DNA of 64,000 nucleotides from Nakamurella flava (GTDB taxonomy: Bacteria > Actinomycetota > Actinomycetes > Mycobacteriales > Nakamurellaceae): NCBI RefSeq assembly GCF_005298075.1, contig NZ_SZZH01000001.1, positions 2,294,001 through 2,358,000 on the forward strand. The letters run 5' to 3'. A model generated the notes under the pieces. It did no database searches. It was not told the DNA's origin and saw nothing but the letters and a program-made list of their open reading frames with translations. Shown piece after piece: positions 55,703-64,000 of this stretch (position 1 is its first letter; every line of letters starts with the position of its first letter). Made by a program: the position numbers and the translations under genes.

Positions 55703-56269
55703 TCAGCGTATGCCCGCCGGGCGGTCCACATCCGCGCCCCCGGCCAGGTCCCCGCACTCGATGGACCGGACGGGGTGCCGGCGTAGGTAGCCGTTCGCGC
55801 CGGTGTCGCCGACGGCGGCGGCCGCCGCTCCGGCCCAGTGGTCGCGGCCGAGGACGACGGGATGCCCGGGACGCCCGAGGAAGGTGGCCCGGGCCAGCAG
55901 CGCCGACGGGTCGGCCGCGTCGGCGACGACGTCGAGCACCCGGCGGACGACCGGACGACCCACGTCGGGCAGGTCGACCAGCAGCACGAGGACAGCGGTG
56001 GTGTCCGGGTCGTCGGCCGCCGCGGCCAGTCCGGCGCGCAGACTCGATCCGAGACCGGTGCGGTGGTCGGGGTTGTCGACCGCGACGACGCCGTCCGGCA
56101 GCAGCGCGGTCACCTCGTCGCCGGCCGCACCCACGACGACGAGGCGCCGGGGCAGCCCCTCGACGGCCGCCAGGGCCCGCAGGACCCACGGGCCGTCGCC
56201 GGTGTCGACCAGCGCCTTGGGCGTGCCGTAGCGCCGGCCCGACCCCGCCGCCAGGATCAGCCCGGCGAC
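55703..56269 (-). CDS. MobA-like nucleotidyltransferase, start codon not found
   Basis: About 188 residues. The conserved N-terminus VAGLILAAGSGRRYGTPKAL is the nucleotide-binding signature of MobA/MocA-type enzymes (NTP_transf_3) that add GMP or CMP to molybdopterin. VLVLLVDLPDV (metal Asp) and GRPGHPVVLGRDHW follow. With XdhC near, a MocA-like role (molybdopterin cytosine dinucleotide) is plausible. Between an upstream in-frame TGA and this signature there is no ATG, GTG or TTG; the first is GTG 56134, inside the domain. Either a rare start codon, a sequence error or a damaged gene must be assumed. The end given is the GTC codon of the signature. Confidence 0.75.
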   Translation of the reverse strand, partial: VAGLILAAGSGRRYGTPKALVDTGDGPWVLRALAAVEGLPRRLVVVGAAGDEVTALLPDGVVAVDNPDHRTGLGSSLRAGLAAAADDPDTTAVLVLLVDLPDVGRPVVRRVLDVVADAADPSALLARATFLGRPGHPVVLGRDHWAGAAAAAVGDTGANGYLRRHPVRSIECGDLAGGADVDRPAGIR

Positions 56270-56291
56270 CGGGACCGGCTCGGGAACGGGA

Positions 56292-56468
56292 CTACCGGTT
56301 GATGACGGTCGTCGGGTGCTCGTAGGGCACCGACGGCAGCGGGAACTCGATGTCGCCGTACGGGGACAGCGCGCCCTGGACGTGGGTGTGGAGCTCGGTC
56401 ACGACGTGCTCGCCCTCGGCCGCCTCGGGCCACGTCGGGTCGACCCCTTTGCTTCGCTTGCCGGCCAC
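56292..56468 (-). CDS. Small conserved protein, 58 residues
   Basis: An open frame with a GTG start (56468), the strong ribosome site GGGAGG and a TAG stop. The product is acidic with no membrane segment: VAGKRSKGVDPTWPEAAEGE, then HVVTELHTHVQGALSPYGDI and EFPLPSVPYEHPTTVINR. Codon positions show normal high-GC bias and the composition (His, Trp, Tyr) looks like real protein. The family is not recognised. It lies immediately before the nucleotidyltransferase signature in the same direction, so the two may be coupled. Confidence 0.72.
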   Translation of the reverse strand: MAGKRSKGVDPTWPEAAEGEHVVTELHTHVQGALSPYGDIEFPLPSVPYEHPTTVINR

Positions 56469-56623
56469 GAGGCCCTCCCTGATGACGTGTCAACGCCGCC
56501 GGTCGGCGGTCCGCCCCCAGTGTCCCGCACCGGGCCGCGTCCGCGCACCCGGCCGTGCCCCGTGTGTGTCGATCGTCCCGTGCTTCCCGGTCGCAGCCGG
56601 TCGGGCGGTGGGGCCCCATTCAC

Positions 56624-56636
56624 TACCGTGGTCGGA
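56624..56636 (+). promoter_or_regulatory. Leaderless -10 element of the helicase-C gene
   Basis: TACCGT (56624-56629) lies seven bases before ATG 56637, and there is no ribosome site. Confidence 0.5.
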
Positions 56637-58919
56637 ATGGTCTCGACCCTGGACTGGCTGCGCGCCCGCACCGACGAGGAGATCGTCGGCCTGCTGCGTT
56701 CCCGGCCCGACCTGGCGGTGCCGGCGCCCACCGACCTCGCCGTCCTGGCCGGTCGACTCAACACCAGTCCGTCGGTGTGGCGGGCGATGGAGGGCCTGGA
56801 CGCGTTCGCGGTGCTGGTGCTCACCGCTCTGACCGTGGCCGAGGCCCACAGCCGGGCGGTGCCTCCCGAGCGGGTCGTCGCACTGCTCGGCAGTGGCGTC
56901 GACGCCGACGACGTGTCCCCGGTGCTGGTGCAGTTGGAGTCGCTGGCCCTGGTCCGACGGACCGACGACGGCGAGCTGCTGCTCCCGCCGGCGGTGGCCG
57001 CGGCGCTGGGCCCGCACCCGGCCGGCCTGGGCGCCCCGGGCTCGGTGACCCCGGCCGAGGCGGCCGAACGGCTGGCCCAGCTGTCCGCCGCCGATCGGGC
57101 GGTGCTGGACAAGCTCAACGCGGGGACGCCGCGCGGCAGTATGGGCCGTTCGTCCAGTCCGGTCGCCCGGGCCGTGAAGGATCTCGTGCAGACCGGCCTG
57201 CTCCGGCGGGTGGATCCCGACACGGTGGAACTACCGCGGGAGGTGGGACTGGCCCTGCGCGGTGATCACCCGCTGGGTCCGGTGCGGACGGTGGCACCGT
57301 CCGCCGGCGTCGTCGACCGCGGTGTGGCCACCGTCGACGGGACCGGTGGCGGCCAGGCGCTGGCGGCCCTGGACCGCTGGCACCGGCTGCTGGAGGCGGT
57401 GGGGGCCAATCCGGCCCCGCAGCTGAAATCCGGTGGGATGGGCGTGCGGGACCTGCGGCGCATCGCACGGACGGTCGGGGTCGAGGAGGACGTCGCCGCC
57501 CTCGACATCGAGGTGTTGGCCGCGGCCGGGTTGCTGGGGACGTCCGATCCGCGGGTACCGGCCCGGGCGGCCCGTGGCGCCGCGAGCTGGGGGGCGCCGT
57601 CCTGGACGCCGACCTCGCTGGTCGACGCGCTGTGGGCCGGCCCGGAGGAGAACGCCTGGGCCCTGCTCGCCCTGACCTGGCTCGATCTGCGCCGCAATCC
57701 GGGGCGGATCGGGGCCCGCGACGTGTCCGGCAAGGTCATCACCCCGTTGGCCGCCGAAGTGGCGTGGACCCGCGGCCCGGCCGAACGCCGGTCGGTCCTG
57801 CGGGAGCTCGCCGCCCTGCCCGCCGGCTCGGGCATGGGTGAGGCGGCCCTGGCCGACCTGCTCGGGTGGCGCTCACCGTTGCGCCCGGCCGAGCACCGGG
57901 CCGCGGTGCTGTCCTCGACGCTGCGGGAGGCCACGTCCATCGGGATCGTGGCGTTCGACGCGCTCACCACGGCCGGTCGGGCCCTGCTGGACGCGGACAC
58001 CGAGACCGCCGCGCGGGCCCTGACCGCCGCTCTGCCCGCGCCGGTCGAGCAGTTCCTCGTGCAGGCCGACCTGACGGTGGTGGCCCCCGGTCGGCTCACC
58101 CCGGAATTGGCCGGCCGGCTGGCCGAGAGCGCCGACGTCGAGTCGGCCGGCAGTGCCACCGTCTTCCGGGTGACCCCGGAATCGCTGCGGCGGGCGCTGG
58201 ATCGCGGGGTGACCGCCGCCGACCTGCACCAGCTGTTCACCACGTATTCGGCCACACCGGTCCCCCAGGCCCTGACCTACCTCGTCGACGACGTGGCCCG
58301 CCGGTACGGGGTGCTGCGGGTGGGCGCGGCCGCGACGTACCTGCGCAGCGACGACCCGGCCCTCATCGACCAGGCCATCGCGGCGACCGCCGCGTTGGCG
58401 GTGCCCTTGCGGCGGCTCGCCCCGACGGTGGCGATCAGCACCGCCGCCGGCGAGGAACTGCTGACCGCACTGCGGGGTGCGGGACTCGACCCGGCAGCCG
58501 AGGATGCCGCCGGCACGGTGGTCGACATCCGACCCCGACCGCACCGGGTCACGGCCGAGGCCACCCCGCACCGGGGCTGGACCGAACCGCCGGTGGTCCC
58601 GGCCCAGCAGCTGGCCGACCTGGTCGGTCGGATGCGTAGCGCCGACCGGGCCGCCGCCCGAGGTGACCGGCCGACCGACCGCGGTCCGGCCGAGACGGTC
58701 GCCCTGCTGGCGTCGGCCATCGAGGAGCGGGGGGCGGTGTGGATCGGGTACGCCGAGTCGGACGGCACCACCACCCGTCGACGGGTGGAACCGGTCAACC
58801 TGTTCGACGGCTCCCTGGTCGCCTTCGACGTGCTCCGCAGCAAGGTGCGGGTGTTCGCGCTGCACCGCGTCGTCACGGTCGACCGGATCCCGGCCGCGGA
58901 GCAGACCCCGTCCGCATGA
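56637..58919 (+). CDS. Helicase C-terminal-domain (Helicase_C_3) protein
   Basis: 760 residues, Leu/Ala-rich helical repeats. The N-terminal part (TLDWLRARTDEEIVGLLRSRPDLAVPAPTDLAVLAGRL) resembles winged-helix and WYL-linked actinobacterial proteins. A region near 490-620 (FLVQADLTVVAPGRLTPELAGRLAESADVES, FRVTPESLRRALDRGVTAADL) is the Helicase_C_3 domain. The C-terminus contains a WYL-like segment (AVWIGYAESDGTTTRRRVEPVNL). It lacks Walker motifs, so it is not itself a helicase. The M. tuberculosis counterpart Rv0862c sits beside an XPB-type helicase, which is not seen here. ATG 56637 is supported by the leaderless -10 box. Confidence 0.85.
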   Translation: MVSTLDWLRARTDEEIVGLLRSRPDLAVPAPTDLAVLAGRLNTSPSVWRAMEGLDAFAVLVLTALTVAEAHSRAVPPERVVALLGSGVDADDVSPVLVQLESLALVRRTDDGELLLPPAVAAALGPHPAGLGAPGSVTPAEAAERLAQLSAADRAVLDKLNAGTPRGSMGRSSSPVARAVKDLVQTGLLRRVDPDTVELPREVGLALRGDHPLGPVRTVAPSAGVVDRGVATVDGTGGGQALAALDRWHRLLEAVGANPAPQLKSGGMGVRDLRRIARTVGVEEDVAALDIEVLAAAGLLGTSDPRVPARAARGAASWGAPSWTPTSLVDALWAGPEENAWALLALTWLDLRRNPGRIGARDVSGKVITPLAAEVAWTRGPAERRSVLRELAALPAGSGMGEAALADLLGWRSPLRPAEHRAAVLSSTLREATSIGIVAFDALTTAGRALLDADTETAARALTAALPAPVEQFLVQADLTVVAPGRLTPELAGRLAESADVESAGSATVFRVTPESLRRALDRGVTAADLHQLFTTYSATPVPQALTYLVDDVARRYGVLRVGAAATYLRSDDPALIDQAIAATAALAVPLRRLAPTVAISTAAGEELLTALRGAGLDPAAEDAAGTVVDIRPRPHRVTAEATPHRGWTEPPVVPAQQLADLVGRMRSADRAAARGDRPTDRGPAETVALLASAIEERGAVWIGYAESDGTTTRRRVEPVNLFDGSLVAFDVLRSKVRVFALHRVVTVDRIPAAEQTPSA

Positions 58920-59019
58920 CCCCGGCCCGATGCTGGGCCGGCGCTCAGGAGCCCCCTCTACGCTGCTGACGGCCGGCGCGACGCCGCCGGTCCGTCGAGA
59001 TCCGGCACGGAGGGCAGTG

Positions 59020-59991
59020 ATGAGGACCGTCGTCATCGGTGGGGCCGGGTACATCGGTTCGGTGGTCGCCAACCTGCTGTTGAACGAGGGCCACGAGGTC
59101 CTCGTGGTGGACGACTGTTCCACCGGGCACGCCGACGCGGTCCCCCCGTCGGCGGATTTCGTGCAGGCCGACATCGCCGATGCCGCCGACTTCCTCGCCG
59201 GTCGCGACATCGACGCCGTGCTGCACTTCGCCGCCAAGTCACTGGTCGGCGAGTCCGTGCAGCACCCGTCGCTGTACTGGCGCACCAACGTCGTCGGCAC
59301 CCGCGCCCTGCTCGACGCGATCACCGCGAACGGGATCCCCCGGCTCGTCTTCTCCTCCAGCGCGGCGACCTACGGCGAACCGGAATCGGTGCCGATCACC
59401 GAGGACGCGCCCACCCGGCCCGGAAACCCGTACGGGGCCAGCAAACTGGCCGTCGACCTGATGATCTCCGGAGAGTGCGGGGCCACCGATCTGGCCGCGG
59501 TGTCGCTGCGGTACTTCAACGTGGCCGGGGCCTCGTTCGGCGCGGGCGAGCGGCACGCCGTGGAGACCCACCTCATCCCCAACGCGTTGGGCGCGGTGGA
59601 CGGCACGCGTCCGCCGCTGACCGTCTTCGGCGAGGACTGGCCCACCCAGGACGGCACCCCGGTACGGGACTACGTGCACGTGGCCGATCTGGCCCGGGCC
59701 CACGTGCTCGCGCTGACCGCGGCCGAACCCGGCGAACATCTCATCTGCAATCTCGGTAACGGCTCCGGCTACAGCGTCAGGGACGTGCTGGCCACCGTGG
59801 AGCAGGTCACCGGTCGCCCGGTGCCGTACACCGTCGGCCCCCGCCGGGCCGGCGACCCCGCCCAACTGGTGGCCTCGGCCGAGCGCGCGGCCGAGCGGCT
59901 GGGCTGGCGGGCCGAGCGCACGCTGACCGAAATGGTCGCCGACGCCTGGGCTTTCCATCAGTCGCGGGCCGGGGTCGACACCGTCGACTGA
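59020..59991 (+). CDS. galE: UDP-glucose 4-epimerase
   Basis: 323 residues, extended SDR. NAD motif IGGAGYIGSVVANLLL at the start, HFAAKSLVGES, SSSAATYGEPE with the catalytic Ser, NPYGASKLAVD with Tyr and Lys, and VRDYVHVADLARAHVLAL. Interconverts UDP-glucose and UDP-galactose for cell-wall galactan. GGAGGG lies before ATG 59020. TACGCT at about 58960 is a plausible -10. Other UDP-sugar epimerases are possible. Confidence 0.93.
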   Translation: MRTVVIGGAGYIGSVVANLLLNEGHEVLVVDDCSTGHADAVPPSADFVQADIADAADFLAGRDIDAVLHFAAKSLVGESVQHPSLYWRTNVVGTRALLDAITANGIPRLVFSSSAATYGEPESVPITEDAPTRPGNPYGASKLAVDLMISGECGATDLAAVSLRYFNVAGASFGAGERHAVETHLIPNALGAVDGTRPPLTVFGEDWPTQDGTPVRDYVHVADLARAHVLALTAAEPGEHLICNLGNGSGYSVRDVLATVEQVTGRPVPYTVGPRRAGDPAQLVASAERAAERLGWRAERTLTEMVADAWAFHQSRAGVDTVD

Positions 59992-60220
59992 CTCGTCGGG
60001 AAATGCAGCGGCCATCCGCCGTTCGCATGACGCACAATCGGCGCCCTTTTCCATACCGATGTCCGGATAGCCGAGCTCCTTTTCCCGCACAATGGCGGCG
60101 ACTTCCGGCGGATCAGGCGGATCTCACGGCGGCATCGACACCCATTCGGGTCTTTGCGCAGCTCACAGGCCCGCGACTAACCCCGGTTCCGGCGTAACTG
60201 GAGCGTTACTGCGGCGCGGT

Positions 60221-60230
60221 TGTCCAGACA
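60221..60230. promoter_or_regulatory. TGTCCAGACA, GntR/HutC-type operator candidate
   Basis: Nearly the TGTCTAGACA-like palindrome bound by HutC-branch GntR proteins (one central mismatch pair). It lies 24 bases upstream of the chosen start of the GntR gene, in a good position for autoregulation of the operon. Confidence 0.35.
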
Positions 60231-60253
60231 TGGCCGGACCTCACTGTTTTCCC

Positions 60254-61012
60254 ATGAACCTCTCCAGGACGGATCCTCGCACCGATCGCCGGTTGGCGGC
60301 GGCGCGCCGGGTCCGTGACCTGCTGCGGTCCGCGATCGTCGACGAGGAGATCGGGACCGGCCCCCTGCCCAGCGAAGCCGAACTGATGCTGGCGTACTCG
60401 GCCAGTCGGCAGGTCATCCGGGACGCGCTGGGCATGTTGCGTACGGAGGGTCTGGTCACCCGCACCCAGGGGACCGGCACCTCGGCGGTCATCTCCAAGG
60501 TGCGGCACGCCTTCGACCATCTCCACGGTCCCTCCCGCCGTCAGGTGGTCGCGCATCGCATCCTCAGCATGACCGAAGAACCGGCTCCGCCGCGGGTGGC
60601 GGCCAAACTCCGGTTCCCCGCCGGCGCGGCGTGCGGAATCGTCGAATACATCACGCTTTTCGACGACTCGCCCTACTACGTCTGCACGTCCTACACCCCC
60701 ACCGCTCTGCTGCCTGTCCTGGCCCGGGCCGAACGGGTCACCGAGTGGTACTCGCTCTACGAGGACGCCGGGATCGAACTCGGCGTCACCGACCAGGCCG
60801 TCGAGGCCACCATCGCCGACCCGCACCACGCCCGCCTGCTGGCGGTGGCCCCCGGCGACCCGCTGATGCTCTTCGAACGACTGATCCGGGACCACACCGG
60901 CGTGCCCCTGGAGTACGGCTTCGCCCGCGTGCGCGGCGATCGCGTCGTGCTCCGAGCCCAACTCCCGCGGCGGCGTGCCCGCCGGCCGCGCGACGCCGAA
61001 AGCGAGAACTGA
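60254..61012 (+). CDS. GntR-family (HutC branch) transcriptional regulator
   Basis: 252 residues. N-terminal winged helix: RVRDLLRSAIVDEEIGTGPLPSEAELMLAYSASRQVIRDALGMLRTEGLVTRTQGTGT. The C-terminal UTRA ligand domain ends with DPLMLFERLIRDHTGVPLEYGFARVRGDRVVLRAQL. The start is uncertain: ATG 60254 is followed directly by a basic helix, and ATG 60230 is the alternative; neither has a ribosome site. The gene is followed after one base by a peptide-type ABC permease, so it probably controls that transporter. Confidence 0.9.
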   Translation: MNLSRTDPRTDRRLAAARRVRDLLRSAIVDEEIGTGPLPSEAELMLAYSASRQVIRDALGMLRTEGLVTRTQGTGTSAVISKVRHAFDHLHGPSRRQVVAHRILSMTEEPAPPRVAAKLRFPAGAACGIVEYITLFDDSPYYVCTSYTPTALLPVLARAERVTEWYSLYEDAGIELGVTDQAVEATIADPHHARLLAVAPGDPLMLFERLIRDHTGVPLEYGFARVRGDRVVLRAQLPRRRARRPRDAESEN

Positions 61013-61013
61013 C

Positions 61014-61961
61014 GTGCTCTCCTACACGGGCAAACGACTGCTGCTGGCGATACCGACCCTGGTCGGAGTCTCCATCGTCATCTTCCTGACCATCAAGATC
61101 ATTCCGGGCGACCCGGTCTCGGCGCTGCTCGGCCCGACCGGGACCCCCGAGGCCAAGGCCGCGCTCGAGCAGCGGCTCGGCCTGGACCAGTCCTGGCCGG
61201 TGCAGTACTGGTCGTGGCTGACGTCCGCCTTCGCCGGGGACCTGGGCGACAGCCTGGCCCGCCGGCAGGCGGTGGCCCCCATCGTGCTCGACGCGCTGGC
61301 GAACACGCTGATCCTGACCCTGTCCGCGGCCATCGTCTCGCTGATCCTGGGCGTCGCGATCGGTGCGCTGACCGCCCTGCGCGACGGCAGGCCCAGCGCG
61401 AGGATCGGCAACGCCTTCGCCCTGTTCTCGATCTCGGTCCCGCAGTACTCGGTGGGTCTGCTGCTGATCATCTGGCTCGCGGCCGGGGCCGGACTCTTCC
61501 CGGTCAGCGGCATGTACACCCCACGCGGCGGCGGCGACTTCGCCGACCTGCTTTGGCATCTCGTACTGCCGACCATCACCGCGGCCCTGGTGCCGGCCGG
61601 CATCATCGCCCGGATGTTCCGCAGCTCGGTCCGCGACGTGATGAGCATGGACTTCATCGAGGCCCTCACCGCCCGCGGATACAGCCGGCGACGCGTCATG
61701 CGGCACGCCTTCCACAACACCGTGCCGTCCCTGCTCACCGTGGTCGGCCTGCAGATCGGTTACCTGCTGGGCGGTGTCATCTTCGTCGAGGCGGTGTTCG
61801 CCTGGCCCGGCATCGGACTGCTGGTCTATCAGTCGATCAGCCAGCGGGACCTGCCGGTCATCCAGGCCGGGGTGCTGGTCTCGGCCCTGGCCTTCGTGTT
61901 GCTCAACCTCCTGGTCGACGTCGTCCAGGGCCTGCTCGATCCCCGGGTCCGCACCGCCTGA
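61014..61961 (+). CDS. Dipeptide/oligopeptide ABC permease (DppB/OppB type)
   Basis: 315 residues, six membrane helices. N-terminal TKRLLLAIPTLVGVSIVIFLTIKIIPGDPV-like segment and LEQRLGLDQSWPVQYWSWL are typical of DppB/OppB. The EAA loop reads DFIEALTARGYSRRRVMRHAFHN, and the end LLVYQSISQRDLPVIQAGVLV is conserved. Imports peptides, nickel or similar ligands. GTG 61014 starts one base after the GntR stop. The operon continues with the partner permease and two ATPases. Confidence 0.93.
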   Translation: MLSYTGKRLLLAIPTLVGVSIVIFLTIKIIPGDPVSALLGPTGTPEAKAALEQRLGLDQSWPVQYWSWLTSAFAGDLGDSLARRQAVAPIVLDALANTLILTLSAAIVSLILGVAIGALTALRDGRPSARIGNAFALFSISVPQYSVGLLLIIWLAAGAGLFPVSGMYTPRGGGDFADLLWHLVLPTITAALVPAGIIARMFRSSVRDVMSMDFIEALTARGYSRRRVMRHAFHNTVPSLLTVVGLQIGYLLGGVIFVEAVFAWPGIGLLVYQSISQRDLPVIQAGVLVSALAFVLLNLLVDVVQGLLDPRVRTA

Positions 61962-62070
61962 GCGCCCACCCGGCCGTCCACCCCGGCGCCGCAACCGGTG
62001 CGCGCCGACCCCCGCGGCTCGACGCTGCCCCGAAGTCTACGTCCCGCAACAGTTCTCGACAGGAGTCCCC

Positions 62071-62967
62071 GTGACCACCACCGTGGTTTCCACCGCCGGC
62101 GCGGTCGACGCGTCGGCCCCGCCCCCGAAGGCGCCGGCCGTCCGCCGTCGGCGCCGGAGGATGCCGGTCAGTTCCTGGATCGCGCTCGGCGTCATCGGCT
62201 TCCTGGTCCTGACGGCCGTCGTCGGGCCGTGGTTCGTCTCCGACCCCAACGTCGGCGAGACCTCGGACCGGCTGCAGCCCGCGTTCAGTCCCGGCCACCT
62301 GCTCGGCACCGACGGCCAGGGACGCGACGTGCTGGCCCGTCTCGTCGTCGGTACCCGGTTGTCGCTGCTGGCCGGTCTGGTGCCGGTGCTGTTCGCCGCG
62401 GTGATCGGGTCCGCCCTGGGCATCGCCGCCGGCCTGGTCCGGCCCTGGGCCCACAAGACGATCATGCGGACGCTGGACGTCTTCTACGCCTTCCCCGCCG
62501 TCCTGCTGGCCATCGCGATCGCGGCCGCGCTGGGTTCGGGGATCTCCAACGCGATCATCGCGCTGGCCGTCATCCTGGTCCCGCCGGTGGCGCGGGTCGC
62601 CGAGACGGAGACCCGACGCCTGGTGGGCCTGGACTACATGGAGGCGGCCCGGGCGTCGGGCGCAGGCCCGGTGGCCATCGCCGTCCGTCAGGTGTTGCCC
62701 AATGTCGCTCCGCCGGTGGTCGTCTACTGCACCTCGCTGATCGGCCTGTCCATCGTCTACGCGGCCGGTCTGTCGTTCCTCGGACTGGGGGTTTCGCCGC
62801 CGACCGCCGAGTGGGGCCTGATGGTCAGCGACCACACGCAGTACATCTACAACGCGCCGATCCTCGCCGCCATCCCGGCGGTGGCCATCCTCATCGCCTC
62901 GGTCGCCTTTAACGTCCTCGGCGACGGCCTGCGCGATCTTCTCGACGTCCGGGGGAGCTCCCGATGA
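62071..62967 (+). CDS. Dipeptide/oligopeptide ABC permease (DppC/OppC type)
   Basis: 298 residues. Basic N-terminal tail, then six helices; HLLGTDGQGRDVLARLVVGTRLSL is the DppC hallmark, and the EAA loop reads DYMEAARASGAGPVAIAVRQVLPN. It pairs with the permease at 61014. AGGAG precedes GTG 62071. The stop overlaps the ATPase start (ATGA). The 109 bases before it hold no gene. Confidence 0.93.
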   Translation: MTTTVVSTAGAVDASAPPPKAPAVRRRRRRMPVSSWIALGVIGFLVLTAVVGPWFVSDPNVGETSDRLQPAFSPGHLLGTDGQGRDVLARLVVGTRLSLLAGLVPVLFAAVIGSALGIAAGLVRPWAHKTIMRTLDVFYAFPAVLLAIAIAAALGSGISNAIIALAVILVPPVARVAETETRRLVGLDYMEAARASGAGPVAIAVRQVLPNVAPPVVVYCTSLIGLSIVYAAGLSFLGLGVSPPTAEWGLMVSDHTQYIYNAPILAAIPAVAILIASVAFNVLGDGLRDLLDVRGSSR

Positions 62968-63872
62968 ACATGCCCGCCGTCGCCCCCCTGCAGGTGTCGC
63001 ACCTGGAGACCTCCTTCCGCCGGGGCAAGCAGGTCACCCCGATCGTCCGGGACGTGTCCTTCACGCTGGAACGGGGCAGGACGCTGATGCTGCTCGGCGA
63101 GTCCGGGTCCGGGAAGTCGGTCACCGCCCGCTCCATCCTCCGCCTGTACGGCCCGTCGGCGGTCATCACCGGCTCGGTCCGGATGAACGGCATCGAGCTG
63201 CTCGACCTGCCGGAGGGCAAGATGCGCAACCTCCGGGGTGCCGACATCGCCCTGATCCCCCAGGATCCGACCGGCGCGCTGGACCCGTTGCAGACCATCG
63301 GTTCCCAGATCGCCGAGGTCCTGCGGGTCCACCGGCTGGAGAGCACCAAGAAGGCCGCGGCCGCCCGCACGGAACTGCTCCTGGAGCAGGTCGGCATCCG
63401 CGAGCCCGGCCGGGTCGCCCGCAGCTACCCGCACGAACTCTCGGGCGGCATGCGCCAACGGGCGGTCATCGCCATCGCCGTCAGCTGCGACCCGCAGATC
63501 CTCATCGCCGACGAGCCGACCACCGCCCTGGACGTCACGGTGCAGGCGCAGATCCTCGACCTCATCGCCGATCTGCGCCGCGACACCGGCACCGCGGTGC
63601 TGATGGTCACCCACGATGTGGGGGTGGCGGCCGACTACGGCGACCACGTCGGGGTGATGTACGCGGGTCAGCTGATCGAGTCCGGCGCGGCGCGGGACGT
63701 CCTGCGCAACCCGCAGCACGCCTACACCGCCGGCCTGCTGGCCGCCCAGCCCCGCCCGGGGGTGCCCCGCGGCACCCTCCCGACCATGGTCGGCTGGTCC
63801 GCTGCCATCGACGGCGACCTGGTCGCGGTCACCCCCGCCACCGCCCACCAGAACGAGCAGGAGGTCGCGTGA
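62964..63872 (+). CDS. Oligopeptide/dipeptide ABC ATPase (DppD/OppD type)
   Basis: 302 residues. Walker A GESGSGKS at about 45-52, Q-loop IPQDPTGALDPL, signature LSGGMRQR, Walker B ILIADEPTTALD, switch His in VTHD. The C-terminal MYAGQLIESG and NPQHAYTAGLLAAQP are the oligopeptide-ATPase extension; the chain is somewhat short (usual 320-340). ATG overlaps the permease stop, and its own stop overlaps the next start. Confidence 0.94.
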   Translation: MNMPAVAPLQVSHLETSFRRGKQVTPIVRDVSFTLERGRTLMLLGESGSGKSVTARSILRLYGPSAVITGSVRMNGIELLDLPEGKMRNLRGADIALIPQDPTGALDPLQTIGSQIAEVLRVHRLESTKKAAAARTELLLEQVGIREPGRVARSYPHELSGGMRQRAVIAIAVSCDPQILIADEPTTALDVTVQAQILDLIADLRRDTGTAVLMVTHDVGVAADYGDHVGVMYAGQLIESGAARDVLRNPQHAYTAGLLAAQPRPGVPRGTLPTMVGWSAAIDGDLVAVTPATAHQNEQEVA

Positions 63873-64000
63873 TGACCGGAACCACCGCACCCAGGATCCC
63901 GGCCCAACCCGGGCCGAAGGACACCGTGCTGCTGCGCGCCGACCACCTGGGCAAGACGTTCGGATCCGGCGACCGGGCCTTCAAGGCGGTCGACGACGTC
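63872..64000 (+). CDS. Second ABC ATPase (DppF/OppF type), N-terminal part
   Basis: 43 codons are visible before the right edge: MTGTTAPRIPAQPGPKDTVL and then LRADHLGKTFGSGDRAFKAV. The segment matches the start of a DppF/OppF ATPase upstream of Walker A. AGGAGG precedes, and ATG 63872 shares a base with the previous TGA. A solute-binding protein gene is not in the window and may lie beyond the edge. Confidence 0.85.
   Translation, partial: MTGTTAPRIPAQPGPKDTVLLRADHLGKTFGSGDRAFKAVDDV

Noticed and set aside
56637-58919. Active DNA helicase
   Set aside because: No Walker A or DEAD/DEAH motif is present; only the accessory C-terminal domain type is recognised.

Overview
This is a chromosomal stretch of a high-GC actinobacterium (Actinomycetota). 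GC is roughly 70% or more, GTG starts are common, and genes are chained by 1-8 base overlaps. SepH, DUF2530, DUF2537, DUF2771 and DUF3027 are actinobacterial families. Several genes have a TANNNT -10 box only 6-7 bases before the start codon, the pattern of leaderless mRNA. The gene content resembles, from memory, the Mycobacterium tuberculosis Rv0862c-Rv0896 block (helicase-C protein, moa genes, cspB, DUF2771, MFS, DUF3027, DUF2530, MarR, SpoU, DUF2537, SepH, serC, citA, gltA2). A Nakamurella/Frankia-type relative is a guess. No tRNA, rRNA, insertion sequence, prophage or CRISPR array was recognised.

1-16 kb: the end of a lipoprotein gene, an acyl-CoA ligase divergent from citrate synthase gltA, a DUF3995 protein, a photolyase coupled to a DUF998 membrane protein, and an Ltp-type lipoprotein. 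A minus-strand operon follows (GH15 glucosidase/trehalase, SDR, membrane protein) with a perfect palindrome at its head. Then come about 0.7 kb without a convincing gene, a TetR regulator, an aldose epimerase pair, a proline-rich membrane protein and an MFS exporter.

16-27 kb: pdxH diverges from citA (second citrate synthase) and serC. An HxlR regulator diverges from an NmrA-type reductase across a likely operator. SepH and a GT87-like mannosyltransferase converge. Thiamine genes follow: thiE on the minus strand, and a TPP riboswitch ahead of thiO-thiS-thiG.

27-43 kb: DUF2537/TrmH/MarR operon, a second MarR, DUF2530, a sacsin-type ATPase coupled to DUF3027, an 89-bp tandem repeat in the DUF3027/MFS divergent promoter, DUF2771 lipoprotein, an extended cold-shock protein, MOSC, RCC1-repeat, two HAD phosphatases, VanZ and an F420-type LLM oxidoreductase.

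43-56.5 kb: DUF1269 protein, XdhC, moaA-moaD, a YGAP-repeat membrane protein, a second disordered/membrane protein, an ABC exporter whose frame runs into CsbD, a TspO homologue, and a tightly overlapped operon of malic enzyme, moaC, mog, moaE and a GNAT enzyme. A MobA-like nucleotidyltransferase without a recognisable start codon and a 58-residue protein lie upstream. Together these supply molybdopterin synthesis and molybdoenzyme maturation, but no molybdoenzyme is present in the window.

56.5-64 kb: helicase-C domain protein, galE, and a GntR-led dipeptide/oligopeptide ABC transporter operon that runs off the right edge.
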